DNA of 64,000 nucleotides from Sorex araneus (lineage: Eukaryota; Chordata; Mammalia; Eulipotyphla; Soricidae). Shown here in pieces: positions 21,501 to 32,490 of the stretch. The stretch lies in contig NC_073311.1 in the NCBI RefSeq assembly GCF_027595985.1, positions 44,643,539 through 44,707,538 on the forward strand. The letters run 5' to 3'. A program made the position numbers and the translations under genes. Every line of letters begins with the position of its first letter. The stretch's first letter is position 1. The notes beneath the pieces were generated by a model. The model did no database searches. It was not told the origin of the DNA and saw only the letters and a list, made by a program, of their open reading frames with translations.

Positions 21501-22437
21501 TACTTCTCTGCACAGCTTAGCAAGCTCAGACATTAGCGCCAAACCACACTGGCGAATGAGCTCAAGAGCTTTTGAAGACAGGCGTCTTTTTGTGGATTTC
21601 TCTCTCTCAGCATACTTGCACAATTGAGGAGCTGCTGAAGCAGTTGATCGTATTCCACATCGATGTTGTCAATGATGACATCTTGCCATATTGCTGCAAT
21701 AGTGCCAAAGAGCTCCCAATTGGTGGTCGTTCTGAGAGTTCTCTTCTTAAACTTTGCAGCCCTTCCTCCCCAGTCCATGAAGTAGAATTTCGCACAAAGG
21801 AGAAGGTGGTCTGATCTATTTGGAATTTTGGGACAACAGCGACATCGGTCAGGCAAAACCATCAATTGAATATGATGTGGTCAATTTCATTGTGGAATGT
21901 CTACCGGGAGACTCCCATGTACAACCTCTAGATTCGGCCTTCTGGAACTGCGAGTTACCATGGATGGTCTTGGTCAACATGATGAACTCAGACAGTCTCT
22001 TATCCTGTTCGTTCCATTCTAGGCCATGGGTTCCAATGTAGAGTTCTTCAGGTGACCTTCTCAGTCCTATTTTCTTTAAAATCACTGACAGTGACCTTGT
22101 AGAAGGTGTGGACTTCTTTATTGAACTTCTCCATCTCCATGAAGAACTTTTCAATTTCTTCTTCATCATAGTTGGATGTTGGTGTGTAGATGACTAAGAT
22201 AGAAACTGCCAGCAATTAGTCACATCTATTCAAGTGTAAGAGTCTGATTCTGGTTGTTAGGCATTAGAACAAATCAATGCTCATGCCAAGTTTGTGTTGA
22301 TGAGGACACTGGCACTAATGATGCCTCTACTGTCTCATGTTCTGAGGAACAGTTCTTCTCCAGTGTTGAAAAAAGCATGATGTGTTCGACATCATTGGAT
22401 TGACCGAGATGAGAAGGCATCAATCCCATCATGCATC
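18511..22437 (-). mobile_element. RTE-clade non-LTR retrotransposon, decayed, split by L1
   Basis: Net about 2.7 kb after removing the L1 at 18798-19988. Minus-strand frames carry, 5' to 3', an APE-type endonuclease remnant (21849-22240, with IYTPTSNYDEEEIEKFF), a linker (21321-21865) and reverse transcriptase. Motif A (FIDLKKAFDSVE) lies within 20679-20888 and motif C (HLHFADDIVLIT) has its FADD codons at 20528-20539. The RT thumb/C-terminal part is at 20147-20488 (MNISKGSSYVYLDRELN). Multiple frameshifts and stops break the frame, so it is dead. The RTE clade is assigned from memory of the motif sequences. The 3' end lacks poly(A) and finishes in a TGATACAAG-type repeat, as RTE elements commonly do. 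The 5' end is truncated or decayed. Confidence 0.85.
18798..19988 (-). mobile_element. 5'-truncated L1 with 17-bp target duplication
   Basis: The minus-strand frame 19293-19976 (227 codons) is the C-terminal part of L1 ORF2, including the Cys-rich segment [20 protein letters not shown] and the [15 protein letters not shown] end. The 3' UTR and an A-rich tail (T-rich on plus) lie at 18798-19290. The 17-bp target gacccatctgattttcg is at 18781-18797 and 19989-20005, and both copies lie within the RTE element. The long surviving frame and perfect duplication indicate a recent insertion. The reverse transcriptase and endonuclease parts are missing because of 5' truncation. Confidence 0.95.
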
Positions 22438-22488
22438 AATAGATATATAAAAATATAAAATATATATTTTAAAATTATATAAGTTATA
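22438..22488. repeat. AT-rich low-complexity junction
   Basis: (TATAAAA)-like sequence between the RTE remnant and the next L1. Confidence 0.6.
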
Positions 22489-23565
22489 TATTTTTTAAAT
22501 TTATTTATTTTTTAATTAGTGAATCACCGTGAAGGTACAGTTACAGATTTACACATTTTCGTGCTTGTGTTTCCCTCATACAATGTTCGGGAACCCATTC
22601 CTCCACCAGTGCCCATTCTCCACTACCAATAAACCCAGTATCCCTCCCACCCACCAATCCCATCTCCCCCCACCCCACCCTGCCTCTGTGGCAGGGTATT
22701 CCCTTTTGTTCTCTCTCTCCAATTGGGTGTTGTGGTTTGCAATAGGGGTATTGAGTGGCCATTGTGTTCAGTATCTAGTCTACTTTCAGCACGCATCTCC
22801 AACCACATTTTACTTGGTGATCCCTTCTCTATCTGAGCTGCTTTTCCCCCATCATGTGAGGCCAGCTTCCAAGCCATAGAGCCAACCTCCTGGTACTTAT
22901 CTCTACTATTCTTGGGTGTTAGTCTCCTATTCTGTTATTTATGTTCCACAGATGAGTGCAATCTTTCTATGTCTGTCTCTCTCTTTCTGACTCATTTCAC
23001 TTAGCATGATACTTTCCATGTTGATCCACTTATATGCAAAGTTCATGACTTCATTTTTTCTAACAGCTGCATAGTATACCATTGTACAGATGTACCAAAG
23101 TTTCTTTAATCAGTCACCTGTTCTAGGGCACTCGGGTTTTTTTCCAGATTCTGGCTATTGTAAACAGTGCTGCGATGAACATATAAGTGCAGATGTCATT
23201 TCGACTATACTTTTTTGCTTCTCCGAGATATATTCCCAGAAGTGGTATTGCTGGGTCAAATGGGAGCTCAATTTCTAATTTTTTGAGAAGTGTCCATATT
23301 GTTTTCCAAAAGGGCTGTACCAGTTAGCATTCCCACCAGCAGTGTAGAGGGTCCCTTTCTCCCCACATCCTCTCCAACTGCGGTTGCTTTTGTTCTTTTG
23401 GATGTGTGCCAGTCTCTGTGGTGTGAGGTGGTATCTTATAGTTGTTTTGATCTGCATCTCCCTGATGATTAGTGATGTAGAGCACTTTTTCACGTGCCTC
23501 TTGGCCATTTGTATCTCTTCCTTGGGAAAGTTTCTGTTCCTTTCTTCGCCCCATTTTCTGATGGG
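22489..23565 (-). mobile_element. 5'-truncated L1, second copy
   Basis: The 3' UTR (22489-22920, with C-rich 'cccaccccaccctgcc') and ORF2 end are closely related to the L1 at 18798-19988. The frame 23275-23508 repeats the [12 protein letters not shown]...[10 protein letters not shown] segment. Frames are broken. The 11-bp repeat tataagttata lies at 22478-22488 and 23566-23576. Confidence 0.9.
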
Positions 23566-23721
23566 TATAAGTTATAATTTTTTAAAGTTAAAAGTTATAA
23601 GTTAAAAGTTAAATTTACAATGGTGCTAAATTTACAGCATCAGTGCACAAATTAGTGTCACTCACAAGGTGCCCGTGACCATTTCCCAGTATCCCCACAT
23701 GCTTTTATCTATATTTTGTAT

Positions 23722-23890
23722 TGTTTTATTTGGGGGGGCACATCCAGAGGTACTCAGTGGTTATTCATGTCTCTGCACTCAGGATATCACTCCTGGTGGG
23801 CTCTGGGGACCACATTGGAAACCAGAGATCAAACCTGGACAGGCTACATGGAAAACAAGTGCCTTACCTACTATACTATCTCTTCAGAAG
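23722..23890 (-). repeat. old tRNA-derived SINE, inverted
   Basis: 'gcactcaggatatcactcc', 'gggctctggggaccacat' and 'gatcaaacctggacaggc' follow the inverted SINE order. Confidence 0.8.
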
Positions 23891-23937
23891 ACTCACACAT
23901 GCTTTTTGTGTGATGTTCTTCTCCATGCTCCAGTAAT

Positions 23938-24105
23938 TTGGTAATCCAAGGTGAAGGTTTCTCATTGTGTAGGATAAGTGGGGATATTGGTAGTGGGAAA
24001 TGTGTACAGGTGAAGAGACTGGTGTTGGAACACTGAATGGCTGAAACTCAATCATGAACAACTTTGCAACTGTGTATCTCATGGTGATTCAGTTAAAAAA
24101 TTTTT
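23938..24105 (+). mobile_element. old L1 3' UTR end
   Basis: 'gactggtgttggaacactg', 'ctgaaactcaatcatgaac' and 'tctcatggtgattcagtta' match the local L1 3' end, followed by an A-run. Confidence 0.7.
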
Positions 24106-24119
24106 TTGGGGGGAAATGG

Positions 24120-24480
24120 TTTGTCATTGCTTGACACTGTCTATTCCCTTGTTTTTTCTCTGTTTATTCCTAGATTCTTGAAATCATCTGGTGTTTGTTC
24201 TTTTCCTTCTGATTTAGCTCAACAGTTTCTTCCACATTACTGAGAACTGCATGATTTCATTATCTTATTATGTATTATATTCCACTGTGCATATATACAC
24301 CACAATTTCTCCATCTTTCCATTGTTGGACATTTGGTTTGTTCCCATATTCTGGTTATTGTGCCAAATACTTTTAACATAATGTTCTACACACTTGAGTA
24401 CTCAGTTTATTGTAATTTCTTTCTACTGGATCTTAGACTCAAAAAGTATATACCCTCTCTAAAGGTGGCATAGGCTTCCC
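24120..24480 (-). mobile_element. old L1 fragment
   Basis: Plus text 'tattatattccactgtgca', 'ccattgttggacatttgg' and 'cccatattctggttattgtg' is inverted L1 ORF2 C-terminal sequence at high divergence. Confidence 0.7.
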
Positions 24481-25350
24481 CTGTCATTTCATAGTTAACA
24501 ACTCACCAGATTCTTTTTTAAAATAGAAAATATATGATTAAGTCTTATAATATATCTCCTCTGATTATGCCAAGTCCCAAATCAGAAGAGGGACCTTAAA
24601 AACTCCAAATATTTAAAATCGAAGAGGTTTATTTGAGGTGTTCTTTTAGAGTAATTTTGGGGAATACTCCTCACCCTAACACACTCCAAGCAAGTTCTTT
24701 ACAATGGTGTTCTATGAATCATTGATCATAATAAGTTACTTCTGATCAAATGTATTTTCAAGTAACTACAATCATCTTCCTCCCTTGGATGTTCTGATAC
24801 ATACTAACATGTGAAAAGGTCAGAAAAGAACATGCTCTAAAGAAATACATTTATCAAAAATATTTCTTCCAATTTATCTTATAGATCATTTGTGTATGAA
24901 AATCTTGGACCTTGTGTCATTAGAAAGACATGTTGGCTATAAGAAGGATGTCAAAAACAGCAATAAATTGTGCAACTGAGAATAGACCCTGTTCCATTTC
25001 CCTAAGTCTTAAGAGATATTTTTATGGTTTCCTAGTTTGTTTTGGCCATAGTTCAGTTTGCTAAGTGATCTGATGTGGCTGAGTAAGTGGCTGAGGTTTT
25101 GCAGGGCCTGTCACACATAGATGGTATGCTCTTTAAAAAATTGTCATATACTTAGTAAACATAAATAATTAGAATTATATTTTTCAGAAAAATACGATGT
25201 CTTCCTAAGAAAATTCATTATTCAACTCCACTCAACAACAGTATGTTCCCCCGCCCTCATCTCTGTGTGCATATGTGTATATTTGCATCTGTGTAATAAT
25301 CTACTATAGAATTTATTCCCACACGTTTGGGAAAGACAACAGAGCCTTCA

Positions 25351-25394
<44 letters not shown>

Positions 25395-27488
25395 CTCTTG
25401 CCTTCCAATGTCCCCGAGCAGCTTGTAGTGTTTATGATGCTCCTCCAGCATTGTTTTGTTTTTCAAATAGAGTAAGAGTGATCATCCTCATTCTAAAACG
25501 TGAAAATTCAGCATGCGCCTTTGTTCGCTGTCTCCAGAGAGTGAACTGGCATCAGCAGTGCTCAGTAAAGTGAGGCACCTTCTCTGTCAACAGTGGCAGT
25601 GACAGTATGGAGTAGGCATGTGAGAGATCACGCTACTACTCACCATCCAGCTCACTTTCTACTTTGAGCTCTGTACCCACACATCGTGGAAAGGGTATCC
25701 AGATCTAAAGTCTCCTGCTCAGTCTACTTCTTAAGACTAGCCAGAAGCAAGTCTTAATTTCTGCTTAAAAGGTTTTTATTCAAATATGCCTTGGAGCATA
25801 GTTCTGGCGACACTATTACTAAGTCATATGTGCCTCTGTGTGTGTCTATGCAATTCAGACAGTATCTGTACTTCTGCACGCATGTGCATTCAATATCTGA
25901 CTCTGAAGACAGGCTGAATAAAGACAGGTACAGTATACAAAATTTTTCCAGGCTCTTGTTTTAATTGTCTCTCCAGTTTGGCTGAAATAAAAGCTCAAGA
26001 GTCTTCACAGTACTGAACAATGGTTCCAGAATCAGCCAAGGTGTGGAACATAAAAAGCGCTGAATGAACCGGCATGTAGGCAACCCAGGGAAAGTAATTC
26101 TTCTTAGCAGCATGACTGCATCTCTGCTTAGCATCTAAACAAGTCAATTTAGAAGTATGGCCTTCTGGAAAGAAATGATGTTCACCTCAGCATCCTGTCG
26201 ACTCATAGGGAGAGATGCCCTTTAGCCAGGTAGAAACAGTAAATTATATTTGAAATCCATTTCTGCTGAAGAGGAAAACCCTTCTCTTTGCTCAGAGGCA
26301 CTGGATTTTTGTTTTGTTTTGTTTTTCCCTATAGCATTATCCAATATCAACTGTCCAAATTCAGAGGTCACTTTTTGCTAGTCAGTATCTGCCGACTTGG
26401 GGAAGGATTTTGCTAATTATACAAGGAGTGGTTTAATTAAACAGAAGTTCACATAGAGAAAATTGCCCCTTCCCAATGCTGAGCTTCTAGGAACTGATCT
26501 CTGCAGCATCTAAATTAGGCAAATCAGCTAAATCGATCCTGCTCCATAGAAATAATGCTTCATCAGGACCCAATCAATGGCAGATTGAAGTGTGATATGA
26601 GACAGAAGGAAGGAATATCAGCCAGTCCACTATTTCAGGGATGAGAGTCAGACTTCAAAGAGCAAAATTTCCTATTTCCTGATGGCTTTGTCACCCATAA
26701 ACACTTTTAAAACTGACTCAAAAACCACACTTTTGTGGTGTGGTTAGGTGGCAGGGGATTCCAAAGGGAGGAGTCATAAGGTTTTGTGATTTAAACAATG
26801 CTATGTGCTCTCTCCACGTCTTCCCAGTCTGTATTTGATCTTTGATTCATAATTAGTCAAATCATAATAGAGAGGACTAGGCACATGGTCAAGACTGAGC
26901 CAGGTGTTTCAGATTTTTGTACCATGAATCTTAATATTCAGCCTCAACATATAGTGTAATAGGTTGCCTTGATATGAATGTCAATGGCCGGATTAGCTAT
27001 GTGATCATGAGACAAGACACTTTCATCTCTAAAACTGTGTTTTCTATATGGGATCAGGGAGAAGATTAAATGTGACAAGCCATTCCTTAAAAAAAAAAGC
27101 ATTCCATTTATTTTACTGTAGTAACATTTATTACCCAAATTTACATCTTGCCGATAAAAAAGGTCTAAGAAGAAGTGGCCTGTCTAGGATCTCCCTGGCA
27201 ATGAGGCAGAGTTCAGAGTCCAAAATAAGATTTACCAAATACCGAAGCCCATGCATCTTCTACCTCGTCATGTGGACATGATGAAAAGTGATCAGGAATA
27301 TGCTCTGAGATTGTTAAAGAAGAACCTGCAAATGGAATCCATCATTTCTTTTTGCAAAAATAGAGCAGACAATGATCACTTATTTTTTGTGTTAACTATA
27401 AGTATGATATTAGTTTCTGAAGAGACTCTGCCACTAAAAACAGTGGTAGTACTATCTCTCTATCTCCCTCTGACCCCACACAATCAGT
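24481..27488. other. 3-kb low-repeat intergenic block, no gene recognised
   Basis: Contains a (TC)n microsatellite at 25354-25390 and otherwise no recognised repeat. The 26000-26900 part has balanced composition and could be conserved noncoding DNA. Open frames near 26944-27493 have no splice support or family signature. Confidence 0.4.
25354..25390 (+). repeat. (TC)n microsatellite
   Basis: About 18 TC units. Confidence 0.95.
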
Positions 27489-27497
27489 CTTGAGTCT

Positions 27498-27738
27498 CAC
27501 TGTCATCCCATTGCTCATCGATTTGTTCGAGTGGGTACCAGTAATGTCTCTCATTGAGAGACTTATTGTTACTGTTTTTGGCATATCCAATACGCACGGG
27601 TAGCTTGCCAGGCTCTGCTGTGCGGGCTCCATACTCTCGGTAGCTTGCCGGGCTCTCTGAGAGGGGCAGAGGAATTGAACACGGGTTGGCCGCATAAAAG
27701 GCAAATGGCCAACTGCTGTGCTATCGCTCCAGCCCGGC
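27498..27738 (-). repeat. RTE-tailed tRNA-derived SINE
   Basis: 'cactgtcatcccattgctc' start and 'gtgctatcgctccagcccg' end (plus). The flank cttgagtct occurs at 27489-27497 and 27739-27747. Confidence 0.92.
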
Positions 27739-27797
27739 CTTGAGTCTAGAGAATATTTTGTCTTTTGTTCTCTTACATCACTGAAAGTTGTTATATA

Positions 27798-27973
27798 GGG
27801 GCTGGAGCGATAGCACAGCGGGTAGGGCGTGTGCCTTGCACACAGCCGGCCCGGGTTTGATTCCCAGCATCCCACATGGTCCCCTGAGCACTGCCAGGGG
27901 TAATTCCTGAGTGCAGAGCCAGAAGTAACCCTTGTGCATTGCCGGGTGTGACCCCAAAAAGCAAAAAAAAAAA
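27798..27973 (+). repeat. A-tailed tRNA-derived SINE, young copy
   Basis: Near-consensus head and body with a pure A tail. The 15-bp flank gaaagttgttatata occurs at 27783-27797 and 27974-27988. Confidence 0.95.
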
Positions 27974-27994
27974 GAAAGTTGTTATATATACATG

Positions 27995-28130
27995 TTTTAT
28001 ATATATATATATATATATATACACAAGTTGGGAGGTATATATATATACCTCCCAAACCTTACCTTCCATTTCACAGAAATTAAGTATATATTATATTACA
28101 TATTATATATAAGTATTATATACATATATA
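27995..28130. repeat. (AT)n with 28-bp perfect palindrome
   Basis: An AT run is followed at 28028-28055 by a perfect palindrome: TTGGGAGG arm, TA-rich centre, CCTCCCAA arm. Confidence 0.9.
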
Positions 28131-30051
28131 ACAAATTTTTCCCCTTGGCAATAGCTCCTTCAAAGAAAATCTTGTGACTACATACTATTTGATTTTCCTA
28201 CATCTGATATAGTCCCTAAAACACAATAAATTCTGAACAAACCATGTTGGATGGATGAATGAATGAATTCCTTTACTTTCATGGGTGCATTAAATACTGG
28301 GGTTTATGACTTGTGGCTAGGCTCTTAGGGTAACCAATGTAAGCAGCCATTATTGTGGGGAAATTACATATTAACAATATTTTTATTTTGCATTTAATTA
28401 AGTTTATAATATTATTAGGTTTGCAATTATTTTCATGCCACTTAAGAACTCTATCCCCATCTAGATTCTGAGCTCTTGGAAAGAAGGAATCACTATTTCA
28501 CTCTATGTAAACTCATCACAAGAATAGTCTCACATTGTGTCACATTGAATTGAATTACTGCTTCAATAGGAGAAATAGGTGATAACTATTTATGAATATA
28601 CCAACAAGTGTGAAACATTAGGATGTTAAGATGAAATATGCCCAACATTAAGGAAGTTTGAGGTAATGGGTCTCTGAAACTTAGATATGTAAAGTATCTT
28701 CTGACAAAGCCAATAGTAGTATTTATTGTATCATATACTGAGGTGTGGGTATTTTCTTCTTGCCGAAATAAACTTGTGAGGTGAGTGTATGAGCTGCAGG
28801 CAAATGTCAAGCACATCAATGCATCTAAAGGTCTGAAGAAAGCCCTTGAAAACGGTGAGAACAACCTCAAGATCATGTAACAAACCCAAATAACGGAGTA
28901 TTTTCCTGTCTTCCTTTACAAAATTTAAAGGGGCAAAAACACATAAGATAAACGTCAGTCTACTATGGGCCTGGTTTTTCATCAAGGAATGCAGGCTTAG
29001 GCTTGACAAAACCAGAACATATTACTGTGCTGAGACTCTAATAACCTGAAAAAACTTGTGCAATGCAGTCAGCAGCTTGTAAACCTAATTAGCTCCTATA
29101 CCTAATCTCCCGAGGGTGCTGATTCCAAAATTCAAGGTTGGTTAAATTCTAGCTTCACAATTCGTGAGTCCAAGTCCTTGTACAAGAAATATGAGTATTT
29201 ATTTTTTCTTTTTTTGAACCCGAGGGACAGAGGGGACGCTTCTAGCACAGGCCTGGGACGTATGATCCGTGGGCCAGTGCGGGCACTGGGCATGCCCTGC
29301 CGGAGAAATATGAGTATTTCTTGTCTCCATTTTCTCACATCATGGAGAAAGATAAGGCGGATAGCTATTCTGAATATTTAATGAGATATTATATAGAAAG
29401 AAATTAGTGGATTTCTTATTAAAAGATAAAAACTTCATAAATGTTAGCTATATTGCTATTAAATAAAATTAATGCTCTCTAGTATCAAGAATCAGACACT
29501 CTAGTAAACATTTTGAGTATTTTGCCTGATAACTCTTGACTCTCCCAACTCATTGAAATAGATATCATTTTCCTTCACTTAATGGGTGGTAATACAAAGA
29601 TTCGGAGAATTGAAAACAACTTAATCATGGTTCTATAGCAAATGAAGGAAGACATGGTTTGAATCTATATTTATATCCCAAATCACACTTTCAGCTATTC
29701 AATTTTATTTTATTATTGCTTTAATTAAAAGAACACAAACCCTTTTTCATTTTTAAACTTCTTACTTGAGATGAGTTGAGGGATTTTCGTTCATAGTTAT
29801 GCTTTTCTTTCCCACACAGTCTTCATTATCCCTTTCTTCATATTCATTTAATCTAATTTTATGTTGATGATAGGCAAATTTCTCCTTCTCAACATGTAAA
29901 CTAATTTCTTACAGCAAAGTTTCATGCATTGATTCTTTTCTTCAATTGCTCTGCAGATGGAATCTCAGATCTTGGTACATACTAATGACTGAGAAAATTG
30001 GCTGCTACTAGGATGAAGAGGAGATGATGTTGACAATAACAGTGACAATGG
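28131..30051. other. intergenic, no gene recognised
   Basis: About 1.9 kb. Minus-strand frames at 28586-29009 are open but show no family signature or paired splice sites. The 29210-29310 stretch is unusually GC-rich ('gccagtgcgggcactgggc'), and the phrase 'agaaatatgagtattt' occurs on both sides of it (near 29187 and 29305), which may mark the target duplication of a small unidentified insert. Confidence 0.35.
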
Positions 30052-30053
30052 AA

Positions 30054-30116
<63 letters not shown>
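30052..30116 (+). repeat. (GAT)n microsatellite
   Basis: About 20 GAT units. The poly-Met frame across it is an artefact. Confidence 0.96.
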
Positions 30117-30984
30117 TCTTTGTCTTTCATGTCTCTTTCAAGACATTTACCTGAACAATATTTAGACATGTCTAGTTCTCAAATAAGTTCTACTTATTAC
30201 TGCCAAAATGTTCATGCATTTGAAATGACCTGCTGGACTTATCAGTGTAGATATCCTATTATATCCCTCTATCCCATTATATTTGTGATTTTGCAGGTCT
30301 CTTCATGCAGAGAGCCTCCTTGGGGTTGTGATACCATGGTCTTTTTCTACGTCTAGACCCTCTAGGTTCATATATTTCCGGATTCAAGTGGACTCATCTC
30401 TGAGGAGCAAAGACCTCTCAGTAAATAGAATAATTCTATACCCATTTCTAAACAGGAGCAAATCTTATGGATGTAGGATAGTAGGATAAAATATTATGAA
30501 CTCAGCCACAATCGGTAGATCACTCATGTATTTATTCGTACTTACCTAACCCTGGACAATACAGTAGCTGGATAATCACTGGATAATTTTGTGCTCTTGA
30601 AAATCAAGCTTTCGCCCACTAGTCCTCTCTAGATGGGTTAAGACTACAAAATCCAGTCCCAAATTTGCACACTAGTTGTCCTGTCTGCAATCCATTGAAG
30701 TTCTCTTCTCTCATGTAGCTCCTTTAACCTGGAACCTCAGTGACACTGGCAAGGTTCCTATTTTAATGCAATAAATTACCCTAGAAGAAATCTTCTGCCC
30801 CTCACAATTATTCACAAAAATTACCTGTTCTAATTTTCCTACCCACTGAATGAGATTTTTAATTCCATTTCAATTGCCATCATTTTTAGTCTTGGTTACT
30901 GAACAGTGTTTGCATACACACACACACAATTAGACATTGTCTTAAAGAAGTTTCAGATTTGTAGGACAAATCAATAATAAATTA
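30117..30984. other. intergenic, nothing recognised
   Basis: No gene or repeat family recognised. Confidence 0.45.
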
Positions 30985-31235
30985 CGTCACTGTCACTGTC
31001 ATCCCATTGCTCATCGATTTGCTTGAGCGGGCACCAGTAACATCTCTATTGTGAGACCTGTTGTTAACTGTTTTTGGCATATTAAATACACCATAGGTAG
31101 CTTTCCAGGCTCTGCTGTGTGGGTGAGATACTCTTGGTAGCTTGCTAGGCTCTCCTAGAAGGACAAAGGAATAGAACCCGGGTCAGCCGAGTGCAAGACA
31201 AATGTCCTACTACTGTGATATTGCTCCAGCCCAGT
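30985..31235 (-). repeat. RTE-tailed tRNA-derived SINE
   Basis: 'cgtcactgtcactgtcatcc' start (inverted TGACAG tail), 'ttgcttgagcgggcaccag' and the inverted head 'tgatattgctccagccc'. Confidence 0.9.
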
Positions 31236-31630
31236 ATTAATATAAAGTACATAAAATTATATTGGCAGAAATAAACACTTTTAAATATACCAAAACTAAA
31301 TGATTTTAAGAAATAGAAGATAGAAAATTAAAAGTAAAATAAGTGTATAGTAAAAATAAATAGTAAAGTATGAGTAAATAGAAATGGATTATATAAGTAC
31401 TCATCCCTAAGGGGTATGTGCATGTGTGGGTATAAATACAAATGCTTGTAAACAACTGTATTACCATTGAATTATACATGTCTTTTGTGATTTGAGTAGG
31501 GAATATATACATTTATTTTTGGAGGAGTGAAGGAGAGAACAAAGAAGTTATTACACATATTACAAAATACTTTGTGATATTTTATGGTTTTATTCTTTAT
31601 GATGGAAGTTTTTAAACACTAATAATTTTT
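31236..31630. other. AT-rich intergenic DNA
   Basis: No gene or repeat family recognised. Confidence 0.45.
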
Positions 31631-31652
31631 AAAAATAATTTTACAATGTTTA

Positions 31653-32028
31653 TTCTGGAGGAAGGGGCAGCTCCCATAGAGAAGGGAACACCAGGTAAGG
31701 TGTGGTTTGAGGACCCGCATGGGATGGGAGATGCACTCTGAAAATAGAATATAGACCAAACACGATGGCCACATAGTGCCTCTGTTGCAAACCACAACCC
31801 CAAGAGGAGAGAGAGAGAACAAGGGGGAATGCCCTGCCACAGAGGTGGGGTGGGGTGGGGGGGTGGGGTGGGAGGGTGGGAGAGATACTGGGAATAATTA
31901 GTGGAGGGGACTGGGCACTGGTGGAGGGATAAAAACAGAATGCAAACATGAAGTTCACAAGTTTGTAACTGTAACTCATGGTGATTCACTAATAAAAAAT
32001 AAATAAATAAAAATAAAAAATAAATTTA
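31653..32028 (+). mobile_element. L1 3' UTR insertion with 22-bp target duplication
   Basis: Only L1 3' UTR: G-rich 'gaggtggggtggggtgggg', 'ggagggataaaaacagaat' and 'ctcatggtgattcactaat', then an A-rich tail. An essentially identical 22-base target copy lies at 31631-31652 and 32029-32050. Strongly 5' truncated, with no ORF2. Confidence 0.93.
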
Positions 32029-32050
32029 AAAAATAATTTTACAATGTTTA

Positions 32051-32287
32051 ACAACTCATTAGAAAAACGGTAAGGCCAAGAAGCTGAAAGGTGAGAACTG
32101 GTTCAGTAATCCTGTCTTAACTGATAAAATAGTTTGGAGTCTCATATTTTTGATCTTTTCAGTGTAGAAAGGTAGAGCAGTCAACAAGTCAGACTCCTTT
32201 CACTTTACCCAATGCATTTCATAATATTACATTTGCTCTCTCTTGCATATACTCCTGCCATACAGATCTATGTAGCACTGTAGATTG
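32051..32287. other. intergenic, nothing recognised
   Basis: No gene or repeat family recognised. Confidence 0.45.
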
Positions 32288-32490
32288 TTGCACTGTCATC
32301 CCATTGTTCATCAATTTGCTCGAGTGGGCAGCAGTAAGTTCTCCATTGTGAGACTTGTTACTGTTTTTTGGCATATCAAATACACCACGGGTGGCTTGCC
32401 AGGTTCAGCTGTATGAGCAGGATACTCTCCGTAGCTTGCCAAGCTTTCCGAAAGGGATGGAGTAATTGAACCCGGGTTGGGCTCATGTGG
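32288..32490 (-). repeat. RTE-tailed SINE, head missing
   Basis: The inverted tail and body are present ('gcactgtcatcccattgttc' to 'attgaacccgggttggg'), but the 5' tRNA head beyond the B box is replaced directly by the next element. This suggests insertion into, or recombination with, that element. Confidence 0.85.

Noticed and set aside
21312..21865. Plus-strand frames opposite the RTE linker
   Set aside because: Antisense shadows of the minus-strand RTE.
27396..28055. 219-codon minus-strand frame
   Set aside because: It runs through two oppositely oriented SINEs and an AT repeat; the translated text is SINE body, not a protein.
30024..30356. Open frame with a run of methionines
   Set aside because: Produced by the (GAT)n microsatellite read in the ATG frame; no other support.
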